11,881 nt of DNA from JBHIBR01 sp046759145 [NCBI: Nitrospinota bacterium] (GCA_046759145.1 JBHIBR010000021.1:1-11881); one strand, 5' to 3'. Counted from the stretch's first letter, positions 1 to 7,272 are shown. Made by a program: numbers and translations. Notes: generated from the letters alone by a model not told the origin.

Positions 1-1
1 C

Positions 2-808
2 GTCTTCGCGGGGAGCTATCTGGCCCTGCGCTACGCCTTCCCCCACCTGGCGCAGTGGGTGGTGGACGCCAAGACTCCCCTCCCGATGCCCGCCAGCGCC
101 CTCTTCATGTACATGCTCCTCGTGCTCACGGGCATCCTCGTCTACGCCTTCTCGAGCGAGGAGCTCAAGCGGGAGTTCCTGGGGCCCATCCTGGCCCTCT
201 TGGGATCGAGCGAGGGGGGGCCGCTCCTCCGGGGGGCGCGTTGGGCGACCTTCGGCGTCATCCCCCTCCTCGCCGCCTTCGTCATCTACCGCGGCCTCGC
301 CCCGGCGAGCGAGCCTCCGGTGGAGAGCCGGATCCAGCACCCCACGATCCCCAAGGAGTACGAGAAGCTCCAGAATCCTTTCCGGAACCCTCCCGACGAC
401 CATGTCCGGACGTTCCTACGGGAGGCCAAGCTCACCGGGCTCAGCCTGGAGGAAGGGAGGCGCCGCCTCGTGGCGCGCTCCATCCGGGAGGGGCGCATCC
501 TCTACCAGAAGAACTGCCGCCCCTGCCACGGCACCAAGGCCGATGGCGAGGGCCCTCACGCGCGGGGCTTCCGCCTCAAGCCAGCCAACTTCACCGACCC
601 GGGCACCATCGCCACGCTGGTGGAGGGCTACCTCTTCTGGCGCATCAAGGAGGGCGGCATCGGCCTCCCCGTGACGGCGAGTCCGTGGGACAGCGCCATG
701 CCCCGCTGGAAGGGGGACCTCACGGATGAGGAGATCTGGAAGATCATCCTGGCCGAGTTCGACACGGCGGGCGTGGAGCCCCGAAGGCCGGAGAAGCTCG
801 GTGAGTAG
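2..808 (+). CDS. Membrane-anchored monoheme cytochrome c (5'-partial)
   Basis: The reading frame is open to the left window edge, so the true start lies upstream; a GTG at 59 is internal. The visible 268 residues begin with the end of an apparent membrane segment, followed by a second hydrophobic span (around nt 90-155) and a third (around nt 240-300). An exported domain follows with one covalent heme c motif, C-R-P-C-H, at nt 515-529. The sequence S-A-M-P-R-W near nt 694-711 supplies a plausible methionine axial ligand, followed by the usual amphipathic C-terminal helix of class I cytochromes c. The last codons overlap the GTG start of the next gene by 8 nt, so the two are translationally coupled. 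By context it is an electron-transfer subunit of a membrane redox complex, perhaps of a bc-type or molybdoenzyme-linked chain; that role is inference. The heme-binding assignment is secure, the exact family is not. Confidence 0.85.
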   Translation, partial: VFAGSYLALRYAFPHLAQWVVDAKTPLPMPASALFMYMLLVLTGILVYAFSSEELKREFLGPILALLGSSEGGPLLRGARWATFGVIPLLAAFVIYRGLAPASEPPVESRIQHPTIPKEYEKLQNPFRNPPDDHVRTFLREAKLTGLSLEEGRRRLVARSIREGRILYQKNCRPCHGTKADGEGPHARGFRLKPANFTDPGTIATLVEGYLFWRIKEGGIGLPVTASPWDSAMPRWKGDLTDEEIWKIILAEFDTAGVEPRRPEKLGE

Positions 809-2522
809 CGTGCACGGACAATGGTGGGCGGCGAGGGCGGGCGCCCGTGCGCTTCTCCTCGGCGCGTTTCTCGCGCTCGGGCCGGCCCCGGCGCTGGCCC
901 TGCCGCCCGGCTACGGGGACGCCGAGCTTCAGGCGCGAAAGCCCAAGGCCACCCCCGAGCTGGTGGCCAAGGGGAAGGAGGTCTACGAGAAGCGCTGCAG
1001 CTTCTGCCACGGGGAGAAGGGGGACGGAGAGGGCCCCGTCGCCGACTACCTCCACCCCCGCCCTCGGGATTTCACGCAGGGCCTCTATAAATTCCGCACC
1101 ACGAAGACTGGCGAGCTTCCCACGGACGAGGACCTCTTCCGCACGGTCTCCCTCGGCGTGCCCGGCACCGGCATGCCGGCCTGGGGAGAGGGGACCTTCC
1201 GCCTGCCCGAGGCCGAGCGCTGGGGGGTGGTCTTCTACATCAAGAGCTTTTTCCCGGACTTCGCCGACCCCGAGTTCAACCCCTACGAAGAGCGGGTCGA
1301 ACGCAGCGCGCCCCCGCCGGCGAGCCCGGAGCTGGTCCGGCTGGGGGGGCAGATCTATCGCGACGAGCTGCGGGGAGCCTGTGCGAAGTGCCACGGGCCC
1401 GAGGGAAGAGGAGACGGGGCCGAGGCTGGCGCCCAGAAGGACGACTGGGGCTTCCCCATCCTGCCGGCGAACCTGGCGGCGAGCTGGCGCTACAAGAACT
1501 GGGGCCCCTCGCTCGAGGAGGTCTTTCGTACCCTCTCGACCGGCCTCAACGGAACCCCCATGCCGGGCTACGCCGACTCGCTCAAGGAAAGGGAACGCTG
1601 GGCCCTGGCCCACTACGTGCGCTCGCTCCAGGTGAAGTGGGCCGCGGGGGGGAAGGTGGTCCTCACCGCCCGGCGCGTGGAGGGGGAGGTCCCCCTCCGG
1701 CCCGATGATCCCCGCTGGCAAGAGGCTGACCATCTCGACGTTCCCCTCAGCGGCCAGCTCTTGGTGGGGCCGCGCTGGCCTAATCCCTCTATCGTTCGGG
1801 TGAGGGTGCGGGCGCTCTACGACGGTCGCTCGATCGCCTTCCACCTCACATGGTTCGACCGCTTGAAGAACGACTCGCACAAGGTGCCCTCTCGCTTCCT
1901 CGAGCCTCTGCGCGACACCTACGTGCCCGCCAAGGTGCAGCTCGCCCTCCGGACCGCCCGCGACGCCATCGCCCTCCAGTTCCCGGTGAAACCGCCCCAG
2001 GGGCCCCGCAAGCCCTACTTCTTCTTGGGCGAGGCGGGCCGGCCGGTGGACCTCTGGGAGTGGCGGGCGGACTGGCAGAAGAACCCGGCCGCCCACGGGG
2101 GCCGGGCCGTGCTGGAGCAGGTGGGCAAGGGGTTTGACCGGCCCGTGGCCGAGAAACCCGCTCGGGCGCATCACGTCCGCAGCCGGGCCTCCTACGCGGC
2201 GGGCCGGTGGCAGGTGGTGATGGTGCGGCCGCTCCACACGCCCAACCCGAAGACGGACGTTCAGTTGGCCCCCGGCCTCCAGGTGCCGTTCATGATTCAC
2301 GCTTGGGACGGGGCCAACGGGGAGTTCGGCATGCGGCGGAGCATCTCGAGCTGGCACTACGTGCAGCTCGAGATCAAGACGCCCCTCCGCGTCTATCTCT
2401 ACGCCCTCCTGGGGGGGCTCGTCGCGCTGGCCTTCGAAGGCTTCCTGGTCCGGCGGGTCCGCGGGCGCGGCCGGCCGGGGGGTCATACGGGCGCCCCCGC
2501 GGGCGGCCGCGAGGAGGGATAG
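801..2522 (+). CDS. Diheme cytochrome c fused to an ethylbenzene-dehydrogenase-gamma-like heme-b domain
   Basis: I chose GTG at 801 (573 aa) because GGAG at 790-793 lies 7 nt upstream and it yields a clean signal peptide with an A-L-A end near residue 33. Further upstream codons only shadow the previous gene. Two class I cytochrome c domains follow: C66-S-F-C-H70 with a G-M-P-A-W methionine loop, and C194-A-K-C-H198 with G-T-P-M-P-G. Residues about 275-530 resemble the heme-b subunit of type II DMSO-reductase-family enzymes (EbdC, NxrC, ClrC type). Visible signs are W470-Q-V-V-M-V-R475-P-L, A-W502-D-G-A-N-G-E and a terminal S-I-S-S-W segment. A transmembrane helix at 531-550 and a basic tail anchor it with the bulk outside the cytoplasm. 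In the family this domain carries one b heme and passes electrons to or from a molybdenum catalytic subunit. No such subunit is visible here, so it may act as a pure electron relay. Confidence 0.88.
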   Translation: MSSVHGQWWAARAGARALLLGAFLALGPAPALALPPGYGDAELQARKPKATPELVAKGKEVYEKRCSFCHGEKGDGEGPVADYLHPRPRDFTQGLYKFRTTKTGELPTDEDLFRTVSLGVPGTGMPAWGEGTFRLPEAERWGVVFYIKSFFPDFADPEFNPYEERVERSAPPPASPELVRLGGQIYRDELRGACAKCHGPEGRGDGAEAGAQKDDWGFPILPANLAASWRYKNWGPSLEEVFRTLSTGLNGTPMPGYADSLKERERWALAHYVRSLQVKWAAGGKVVLTARRVEGEVPLRPDDPRWQEADHLDVPLSGQLLVGPRWPNPSIVRVRVRALYDGRSIAFHLTWFDRLKNDSHKVPSRFLEPLRDTYVPAKVQLALRTARDAIALQFPVKPPQGPRKPYFFLGEAGRPVDLWEWRADWQKNPAAHGGRAVLEQVGKGFDRPVAEKPARAHHVRSRASYAAGRWQVVMVRPLHTPNPKTDVQLAPGLQVPFMIHAWDGANGEFGMRRSISSWHYVQLEIKTPLRVYLYALLGGLVALAFEGFLVRRVRGRGRPGGHTGAPAGGREEG

Positions 2523-2527
2523 CGCCC

Positions 2528-3442
2528 ATGGGGAAGACTCTGCTGAAGGTCAGCCTGTTTTCCCTGGTCTGGGTCGGGGCCTTTATCTATGTCTCCATCG
2601 TCTTGACCGAGATCTCGGGCGGTGGCGGGACGGCGCGGCCGACTGGGGAGGTCTCTCCCGAGGCGGGGAAGGCGCTCTTCTGGGGCAAGGGCAAGTGCTT
2701 CACCTGCCACAGCTTCGGGAGCCGGGGCAGCGCCGAGCGCGGGCCCAACCTGGGGGTGGGAGGGGCCTTCGCCGAGCCCGTCGCGGTGCGGGCCGCCAAG
2801 CGCAAGCCCGGCATGAGCGCCATCCGGTACATCGTGGAGTCCATCTACCAGCCCGATGTCTTCGTCGTGCCCGGATTCTCGAAGCTGATGACGCCCATCC
2901 ACCGCCCCCCCATCGCCCTCTCGGACGAGGAGATCGCCGCCGTCATCAGCTACCTCCTGAGCGAGAGCGGCGTCGAGGTGGGGGCGAGGGAGCTCCAGGA
3001 GGTGGCCGGGGCGCAGGCGCCCTACAGGACGGGGCAGATCGAGCTCGCATCCGCCGCGACGGGCCCCAGCATCAAGTTCCCCGAGGGGGATCCCGAGGAA
3101 GGGAAGGAGGTCTTCCAGGAGATGGAGTGTTTCAAATGCCACAAGGTCGCCGGCATGGATTTCCCCGTGCCCAAGGGCGAGGTGGGGGGCGTGGGCCCCG
3201 ACCTCACGGGCATCGGCGACGTGCAGACCGAGGAGTACCTCATCGAGTCCATCGTGAACCCCAACGCCGTCATCGTGCGGGGGGAGGGGTACACCGCAGC
3301 CGATGGCATGAGCAAGATGCCCGAGTTCGCCGAGAGCATGACGGTCGGGCAGCTCCAGCACCTTGTGGCCTTCCTGAAGTCGCTGAAGGCCCCCGCCGCG
3401 GGCGCCGCGCCCGGGCCGGCGCGCGCGGGCGAGGGAAGCTGA
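2528..3442 (+). CDS. Membrane-anchored diheme cytochrome c
   Basis: ATG at 2528 gives 304 aa. It is preceded by a strong AGGAGGG at 2512-2518 and lies 5 nt after the previous stop, so the genes are co-transcribed. A single N-terminal transmembrane segment (residues about 6-28) acts as an uncleaved anchor or signal. Two cytochrome c domains follow: C57-F-T-C-H61, with a probable methionine ligand in the L-M-T-P-I-H region, and C201-F-K-C-H205, with M-S-K-M-P-E-F as ligand loop. Each ends in a helix of the kind that closes class I cytochromes (D-E-E-I-A-A-V-I-S-Y-L and Q-L-Q-H-L-V-A-F-L). The last 16 residues are an Ala/Pro/Gly tail of no known role. It probably shuttles electrons between the membrane complex and the neighbouring cytochromes; the partner is not known. 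Confidence 0.88.
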   Translation: MGKTLLKVSLFSLVWVGAFIYVSIVLTEISGGGGTARPTGEVSPEAGKALFWGKGKCFTCHSFGSRGSAERGPNLGVGGAFAEPVAVRAAKRKPGMSAIRYIVESIYQPDVFVVPGFSKLMTPIHRPPIALSDEEIAAVISYLLSESGVEVGARELQEVAGAQAPYRTGQIELASAATGPSIKFPEGDPEEGKEVFQEMECFKCHKVAGMDFPVPKGEVGGVGPDLTGIGDVQTEEYLIESIVNPNAVIVRGEGYTAADGMSKMPEFAESMTVGQLQHLVAFLKSLKAPAAGAAPGPARAGEGS

Positions 3443-3484
3443 GGGGATGTGGCTGGGCGCCCTGCGCCGCGGGGCAAGCCATGA

Positions 3485-3492
3485 GGGGAGGG
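3485..3492 (+). promoter_or_regulatory. Ribosome binding site deciding the start at 3500
   Basis: GGGGAGGG lies 7 nt before the ATG at 3500 and selects it over the in-frame ATG at 3509 and over an out-of-frame ATG at 3481. Confidence 0.6.
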
Positions 3493-3499
3493 TCGTTCC

Positions 3500-4294
3500 A
3501 TGAGACGGATGTCGGCGGTTGCTTTGCTCATCTCGCTGGCGCTTTTCCTGGCGCCGCCAGCGGGTGCGGCGTACGAGGCCATCGAGGTGAAGGACGGCGG
3601 AACCATCGCCGGTCGCGTGACCTGGTCGGGGCCCTTCCCGAAAGTGCCCCCTTTCCCCGTCGTCAAGAACCCTGAGGTGTGCGACGTGGGGAAGACGGGG
3701 AAGAAGCCCTCGCCCAGGCTCCTCGTCGACCCTCAGAGCCGCGGGGTGAAGAACGCGGTGGTCTACCTGGCCAACATCCGCCGGGGCCGCAAGCTGGTGC
3801 GGCCCGGCGCGCCGCTCGTGCTCGATCAGAAGGACTGCGAGTACAACCCCCACGTCCTCATCGCCCCCCGGCGCGCCCGACTCGCCATGACCACCAGCGA
3901 CGTGGTCCTCCACAACATCCACATGTTCGGCCGCGCTTCCTACAACCTGCCCTTCCCGAGGAAGGGGATCATCATCAAGAAGCGCCTCCGGCGCGCGGGC
4001 CTCATCTGGATGCGGTGCGACGCGGGCCACGCCTGGATGAGCGCCTACATCTGGGTGGTGGAACACCCCTACTATGCCCTGACCGACGCGGAGGGCCGCT
4101 TCACGCTCAAGGGCGTGCCACCCGGCAAGTACGTCTTGAAGGCCTGGCACGAGGGTTGGAAGGTCACCAAGACCATCGAGAAAGACGGCCTGCCCGCCTT
4201 CTACGAGTACGCCGCGCCCGTCGAGATCGCGAAGGAGGTCACGGTCTCTCCGGGCGGAACGGTGGGCGTCAACTTCAAGCTGAAGGAGAAGTAG
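3500..4294 (+). CDS. Exported cupredoxin-like / carboxypeptidase-regulatory-like protein
   Basis: The 264-aa product starts with a signal peptide (hydrophobic 6-20, cleavage probably after A-G-A near 23). An immunoglobulin-like beta domain follows. Conserved metal-type residues include D112-C113, N116-P-H118, H138-N-I-H141, and the segment C173-D-A-G-H177-A-W-M180. The order His...Cys-x3-His-x2-Met recalls the type 1 copper site of plastocyanin/azurin-like folds. Residues about 188-225 carry the carboxypeptidase-regulatory-like signature (V-T/T-D-A-E-G-R-F-x-L-x-x-V-P-P-G-K-Y-x-L-x-x-W-H-E). Proteins of this type are often annotated as carboxypeptidase regulatory-like or methylamine-utilisation-like and frequently sit beside cytochromes c. 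Here it follows three cytochrome genes after a 57-nt gap and is probably a periplasmic electron carrier or a structural partner. Copper binding is inferred from residue pattern only. Confidence 0.8.
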   Translation: MRRMSAVALLISLALFLAPPAGAAYEAIEVKDGGTIAGRVTWSGPFPKVPPFPVVKNPEVCDVGKTGKKPSPRLLVDPQSRGVKNAVVYLANIRRGRKLVRPGAPLVLDQKDCEYNPHVLIAPRRARLAMTTSDVVLHNIHMFGRASYNLPFPRKGIIIKKRLRRAGLIWMRCDAGHAWMSAYIWVVEHPYYALTDAEGRFTLKGVPPGKYVLKAWHEGWKVTKTIEKDGLPAFYEYAAPVEIAKEVTVSPGGTVGVNFKLKEK

Positions 4295-4373
4295 GAACCC
4301 TACGTAGAGCGCTTCCCGGGGGGCTTCTTGGCTCTGGTCACTCCCGGCATGTCGGTCCCCAAAGGGAGGAATC

Positions 4374-6392
4374 ATGTACCGGACCATCTGCGTGCCCGTG
4401 GACAACTCGGCCCACTCGGACCGCGCCGCCGATCACGCGCTCCGCCTTGCGCGCGCCTTCGGCGCCCGGCTGGTGGGCTGCCACGTCTACGCGGCGAGGC
4501 TCCACGAGCTGCGCTTCAAGCAGATGGAGTACACCCTCCCCGAGGAGTATCGAGAAGAGCAGGAACTCGAGCGCCAGCGCGAGGTCCATGACTCGCTCAT
4601 CACGCTCGGTCTCCGCCTCATCTCGGACTCCTACTTAGACGTCCTGGAGCGCCGCTGCGGGGAGGCGGGCGTCACCTTCGAGCGGAAGGTCTTTGAAGGC
4701 AAGCACCATAAGGTGCTCCTGAAGGACATCCGCGAGAGCCGCTACGACCTCGTGGTGATGGGCGCCCTCGGCATGGGGGCGGGCCGGGAGAGTCAGGTCG
4801 GCGGGGTGGCCGAGCGCGTCATCCGCAGGGCCCGGGCCGACTTCTGGTTAGTCCGGGGGCTGGAGGGAGAGGAGGACCGACGCCCTATAGCGGTGGGCCT
4901 CGACGGGAGTCCCCAGTCTTTCGCCGCCTTGCGACAAGCGCTCGCCCTGGGGCGGGCTTTCCGCCGGCCTGTGGAGGCGGTGGCCGTCTATGACCCCTAC
5001 CTCCACTACGCGATCTTCACTAGCGTCGTCAGGGTGTTGAGCGAGAGAGCGGCCAAGGCGTTCCGCTTCAAGGAGCAGGAGCAGCTCCACGAGGAGCTCA
5101 TCGACGCGGGCCTCGCCGGGATCTACCAGAGCCACCTCCAGGTGGCGAAGCGGCTGGCGGAGGAGGAGGGCATGGGGCTTCAGACCACCCTCCTGGACGG
5201 GAAGGCCTACGAGAAGATCCTCATTCACTGCCGCGAGGTCCGGCCTTGGCTCTTGTGCCTCGGCCGGGTGGGCGTGCACGCGGACGATGAGAGCGACCTC
5301 GGGAGCAACACCGAGAACCTGCTGCGGCTCGCCCCCTGCAACGTGCTGCTCACGGGCCGCACTTTCTACCCCCCCATGGACGTTCGCGCCGATGAGGCCA
5401 TGGCCTGGACGGAGGAGGCCCGGCGCCGCATGGACCGGGTCCCCGCCCTGGTCCGCGGCATCGCGCGGACCGCCATCTTGCGGTATGCGATCGAGCGGGG
5501 CCATTCGGTCATCACGAGCAGGATCATCGATGGGGCGATGGCCGCCTTCATGCCGGCGGCCGCCCACCGGGCCATGGGCTCCTTGGCCAAGGAGGTGGCG
5601 GCGGAGCACGTCCGGCGCGAGCCCGCCATCCGCCACATCTGCTCCGCATGCGGCTACACCGCCGAGGCCGAAGACCCGGTGCGCTGCCCGGTTTGCGGGG
5701 CGGGGGCAGAGGCCTTTCAGAAGGTGGACCGGGAGGTGGTGGAGGGGGTGTTGCGCGCGCAGGGGGGCGTCATGGAGGAGGAGGCTTTTGACGGCCAGCG
5801 GCTCCAGTGGACCAAGGCGGCACGGCACTCCCTCCAGCAGGTGTCGGACGCCCACCAGCGCCGCCGGGCTAAAGCGCGCATCGAGAAGGCGGCCCGCCTC
5901 AAGAAGCTCTCCACCATAAGCCTCGAGTTTGCACGACCCCTGATTGAGGAGAGCGTGGACCCGGCCCACCTGCCGCAAGACGCGCGGCCGGCGGCCCCGC
6001 AGGCGAAGCAGGCCTCCCCCCCGCCCGCTGAGGCAGTTCCCCGGGAGGAGGGCAGCCCCCCCTTCTCTCCCCCCCTGGGGGGGGAGCTGGCGGGCGCAGA
6101 GGAGGAAGACTTACGCTGGACGGAGGAGGCCGAGGCCAGCCTAGGACGGGTGCCCGAGGGATTCCCCCGCGCGATGACCCGGAAGCGCGTCGAGGCCGAG
6201 GCCCGCGCCCAGGGCCGCCAGGTCATCACCCTGGCCCTCGCTGAGCGGGCGATCGCCAGGGTGCGGGAGGGGGTGAGAGCCTTCATCCCACACGGGGCTC
6301 TTCCGTCGGCGACCGAACCCGAGCCCGCCCCGTCTAAGCGCCCGCCCCAGGGGGAGCATCCTGCGTCCCGATATCCCCCTCCGGCTCGATGA
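4374..6392 (+). CDS. Tandem universal stress protein fused to three PCP_red-like repeats and a rubrerythrin-type metal ribbon
   Basis: ATG at 4374 with AGGGAGGA at 4362-4369 gives 672 aa with no signal peptide, so it is cytoplasmic. Residues 1-160 and about 168-330 are two Usp domains. Each has a G-x2-G-x9-G nucleotide-binding motif: G130/G133/G143, followed by G rather than S/T, and G297/G300/G310, followed by S311. Three short repeats begin at W345, W479 and W582. They read W-T-(E/K)-x-A-x-x-x-(L/M), then V-P or its equivalent, then a basic helix, then V-I-T or L-S-T, and a closing hydrophobic helix. This resembles the PCP_red domain found at the C-terminus of the BchB/ChlB protochlorophyllide reductase subunit. 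The first copy fits best; the second lacks the V-P-x-x-x-R core. Between repeats 1 and 2 lies C423-x2-C426-G-Y...C438-P-V-C441-G, a rubrerythrin/rubredoxin-like Zn or Fe site. A proline-rich linker (about 528-575) separates repeats 2 and 3. It may sense redox or energy state for the cytochrome module; that is inference. Confidence 0.85.
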   Translation: MYRTICVPVDNSAHSDRAADHALRLARAFGARLVGCHVYAARLHELRFKQMEYTLPEEYREEQELERQREVHDSLITLGLRLISDSYLDVLERRCGEAGVTFERKVFEGKHHKVLLKDIRESRYDLVVMGALGMGAGRESQVGGVAERVIRRARADFWLVRGLEGEEDRRPIAVGLDGSPQSFAALRQALALGRAFRRPVEAVAVYDPYLHYAIFTSVVRVLSERAAKAFRFKEQEQLHEELIDAGLAGIYQSHLQVAKRLAEEEGMGLQTTLLDGKAYEKILIHCREVRPWLLCLGRVGVHADDESDLGSNTENLLRLAPCNVLLTGRTFYPPMDVRADEAMAWTEEARRRMDRVPALVRGIARTAILRYAIERGHSVITSRIIDGAMAAFMPAAAHRAMGSLAKEVAAEHVRREPAIRHICSACGYTAEAEDPVRCPVCGAGAEAFQKVDREVVEGVLRAQGGVMEEEAFDGQRLQWTKAARHSLQQVSDAHQRRRAKARIEKAARLKKLSTISLEFARPLIEESVDPAHLPQDARPAAPQAKQASPPPAEAVPREEGSPPFSPPLGGELAGAEEEDLRWTEEAEASLGRVPEGFPRAMTRKRVEAEARAQGRQVITLALAERAIARVREGVRAFIPHGALPSATEPEPAPSKRPPQGEHPASRYPPPAR

Positions 6393-6540
6393 GGTGACCG
6401 CGCGTCCAGTGCTGGAGGCGGGTGGGGGAGCCTGGCGGGCGAGGTTTCCGAGGGGCGCACTTTCGCCATGAGAGAGCCTCAGCTCGGCCGCTCATTCCGG
6501 ACCCGCTACCGAGGTCCGCCGGGTGTGCTGTTTTTTTCTA
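6393..6540. other. Non-coding stretch before the PCP_red fragment
   Basis: This 148-nt interval follows the large fusion gene. I see no ribosome-bound start or conserved protein in any frame. It ends in a seven-base T-run at 6531-6537, which coincides with the point where PCP_red similarity begins abruptly, and is a likely deletion or rearrangement junction. Confidence 0.35.
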
Positions 6541-6696
6541 CCGAAGATCCCCTACTTCGCCAGGGGGATGGTGGTCAAGGCGGTTGAGGCCTTCGCGAGA
6601 GGGAGAGGTTCAAACAAGGTGACGCCTGAGCCCCCGCAGGAGATCGAAGAGCGGTGGGCGGGAGAGGGAAGATGTCCGTTCGCCGCCGGTTCGTGA
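6541..6696 (+). pseudogene. Decayed PCP_red domain fragment
   Basis: In the frame starting at 6541 the translation runs P-K-I-P-Y-F-A-R-G-M-V-V-K-A-V-E-A-F-A-R, then G-S-N-K-V-T-P-E, then Q-E-I-E-E-R-W, to a TGA at 6694-6696. This is a very good match to the core of the PCP_red domain (K-I-P-x-F-x-R-G-M-x-x-x-x-(I/V)-E-x-x-A-R, then V-T-P-E). The usual opening tryptophan and helix are missing: codons before 6541 read through a T-run (6531-6537) into unrelated sequence, with a stop at 6469-6471 and no credible start or ribosome binding site. It lies 148 nt after the PCP_red-containing gene, so it may be a broken fourth repeat or the end of a deleted paralogue. Its tail overlaps the start of the next gene by 25 nt. 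Confidence 0.55.
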
Positions 6697-7127
6697 TGGC
6701 GACGATGGAGCGGAAGTTCCGCCAAGCGGCGATCGCGTATGTTGGGCTCGGCATCGTCGTCGTCCTCCTCACCCTGGGAGTGGGCGTCCCGGAGCGAAAA
6801 GCGGCGGAGGTCCGCTCATTGATCCCCGGTGTTGTGGCTGTCGTTTTTTTGGGCGCCATGATTTACTTCGCCTCGGCCATCGCGCGCCGATCTGGTGCAT
6901 TGGGCAGGATCGTCGTCTTTCTGACCAAGGTCTTTGTTGTGACGAGCGGCTTGAGGTCGTTCAACTTCTTGATCAATTTCTTCGGCCTGCGGGTGGAGTC
7001 GCATTTCGGGCCTTTCGCGCTGCACTTCCACCCCAGCCAGTTCACGTTCCATCCGATCTTCTTAGTAAATGCCTTGCTGACAGCCCTCATCGCCTACATG
7101 CTGGCCAGGGCAGCGTGGGGTCTCTAA
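6672..7127 (+). CDS. Small multi-pass membrane protein, unrecognised
   Basis: ATG at 6672 gives 151 aa; a purine-rich stretch (GGAGAGGGAAG, 6661-6671) lies directly upstream. In-frame starts at 6654 (GTG) and 6696 (ATG) are alternatives. Hydrophobic segments lie at about 19-39, 50-70, 78-104 (weaker, possibly two short helices) and 129-147, so three or four membrane passes are likely. A histidine- and phenylalanine-rich stretch before the last helix (H111-F-G...H118-F-H120...H127) is the most distinctive part and could bind metal, but no motif is recognised. Codon choice is visibly more AT-rich than in the cytochrome genes (TTT, GTT, TTG, GTA codons), suggesting separate origin. I do not recognise a family and assign no function. 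Confidence 0.65.
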   Translation: MSVRRRFVMATMERKFRQAAIAYVGLGIVVVLLTLGVGVPERKAAEVRSLIPGVVAVVFLGAMIYFASAIARRSGALGRIVVFLTKVFVVTSGLRSFNFLINFFGLRVESHFGPFALHFHPSQFTFHPIFLVNALLTALIAYMLARAAWGL

Positions 7128-7158
7128 AGGGAGGATATACCCATATACAAGGCCCTCG

Positions 7159-7190
7159 GCCGCAACCTCTTGATCACCTGCGGCTTTTCT
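7159..7190 (+). terminator. Possible rho-independent terminator after the membrane protein gene
   Basis: GCCGCA (7159-7164) and TGCGGC (7179-7184) form a perfect 6-bp stem around a 14-nt loop and are followed directly by TTTTCT. The position, 31 nt after the stop at 7127, suits termination of the + strand unit. The long loop and short T-run make it a weak example. Confidence 0.4.
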
Positions 7191-7223
7191 CGTGTTGACG
7201 CCCCTTCCGACCATCCCTCTTAT

Positions 7224-7272
7224 GGGACTGCCGGTCATGAGGTCGCGGGTTCGAGTCCCGTCAGCTCCACCA
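7224..7272 (+). pseudogene. 3' half of a tRNA (Ala-like acceptor) or tmRNA, 5' half absent
   Basis: The T arm is intact: stem GCGGG (7245-7249), loop TTCGAGT (7250-7256), stem CCCGT (7257-7261). It is preceded by AGGTC (7240-7244), the usual tRNA variable region. The acceptor strand CAGCTCC (7262-7268), discriminator A and encoded CCA (7270-7272) complete the 3' end. A 5' strand GGAGCTG or GGGGCTG would be needed to pair; none is found in the roughly 75 nt before it, nor a tmRNA 5' end within several hundred nt. U at position 70 with A73 is the tRNA-Ala/tmRNA pattern when paired to G3. The upstream part (T-G-C-C-G loop region) does not fold into a convincing anticodon arm. Integrases often use such tRNA or ssrA 3' ends as attachment sites, so this is probably an att remnant. 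A highly unusual functional RNA cannot be excluded. Confidence 0.5.

Noticed and set aside
744-2486. Long minus-strand open frame (580 codons) opposite the diheme/heme-b gene
   Set aside because: It is rich in Pro, Arg, Gly and His, as expected for the complement of a GC-rich gene, while the plus strand carries two CXXCH motifs and family signatures.
2483-4405. Long minus-strand open frame (640 codons) across two plus-strand genes
   Set aside because: It spans unrelated genes and their gap, has no recognisable motif, and has shadow-like composition.
6850-7272. Complete tmRNA with its 3' end at 7272
   Set aside because: No GGGGCTG-like 5' end, no GGATTCGAC motif and no tag-peptide frame were found upstream, and the interval is occupied by a plausible membrane protein gene.
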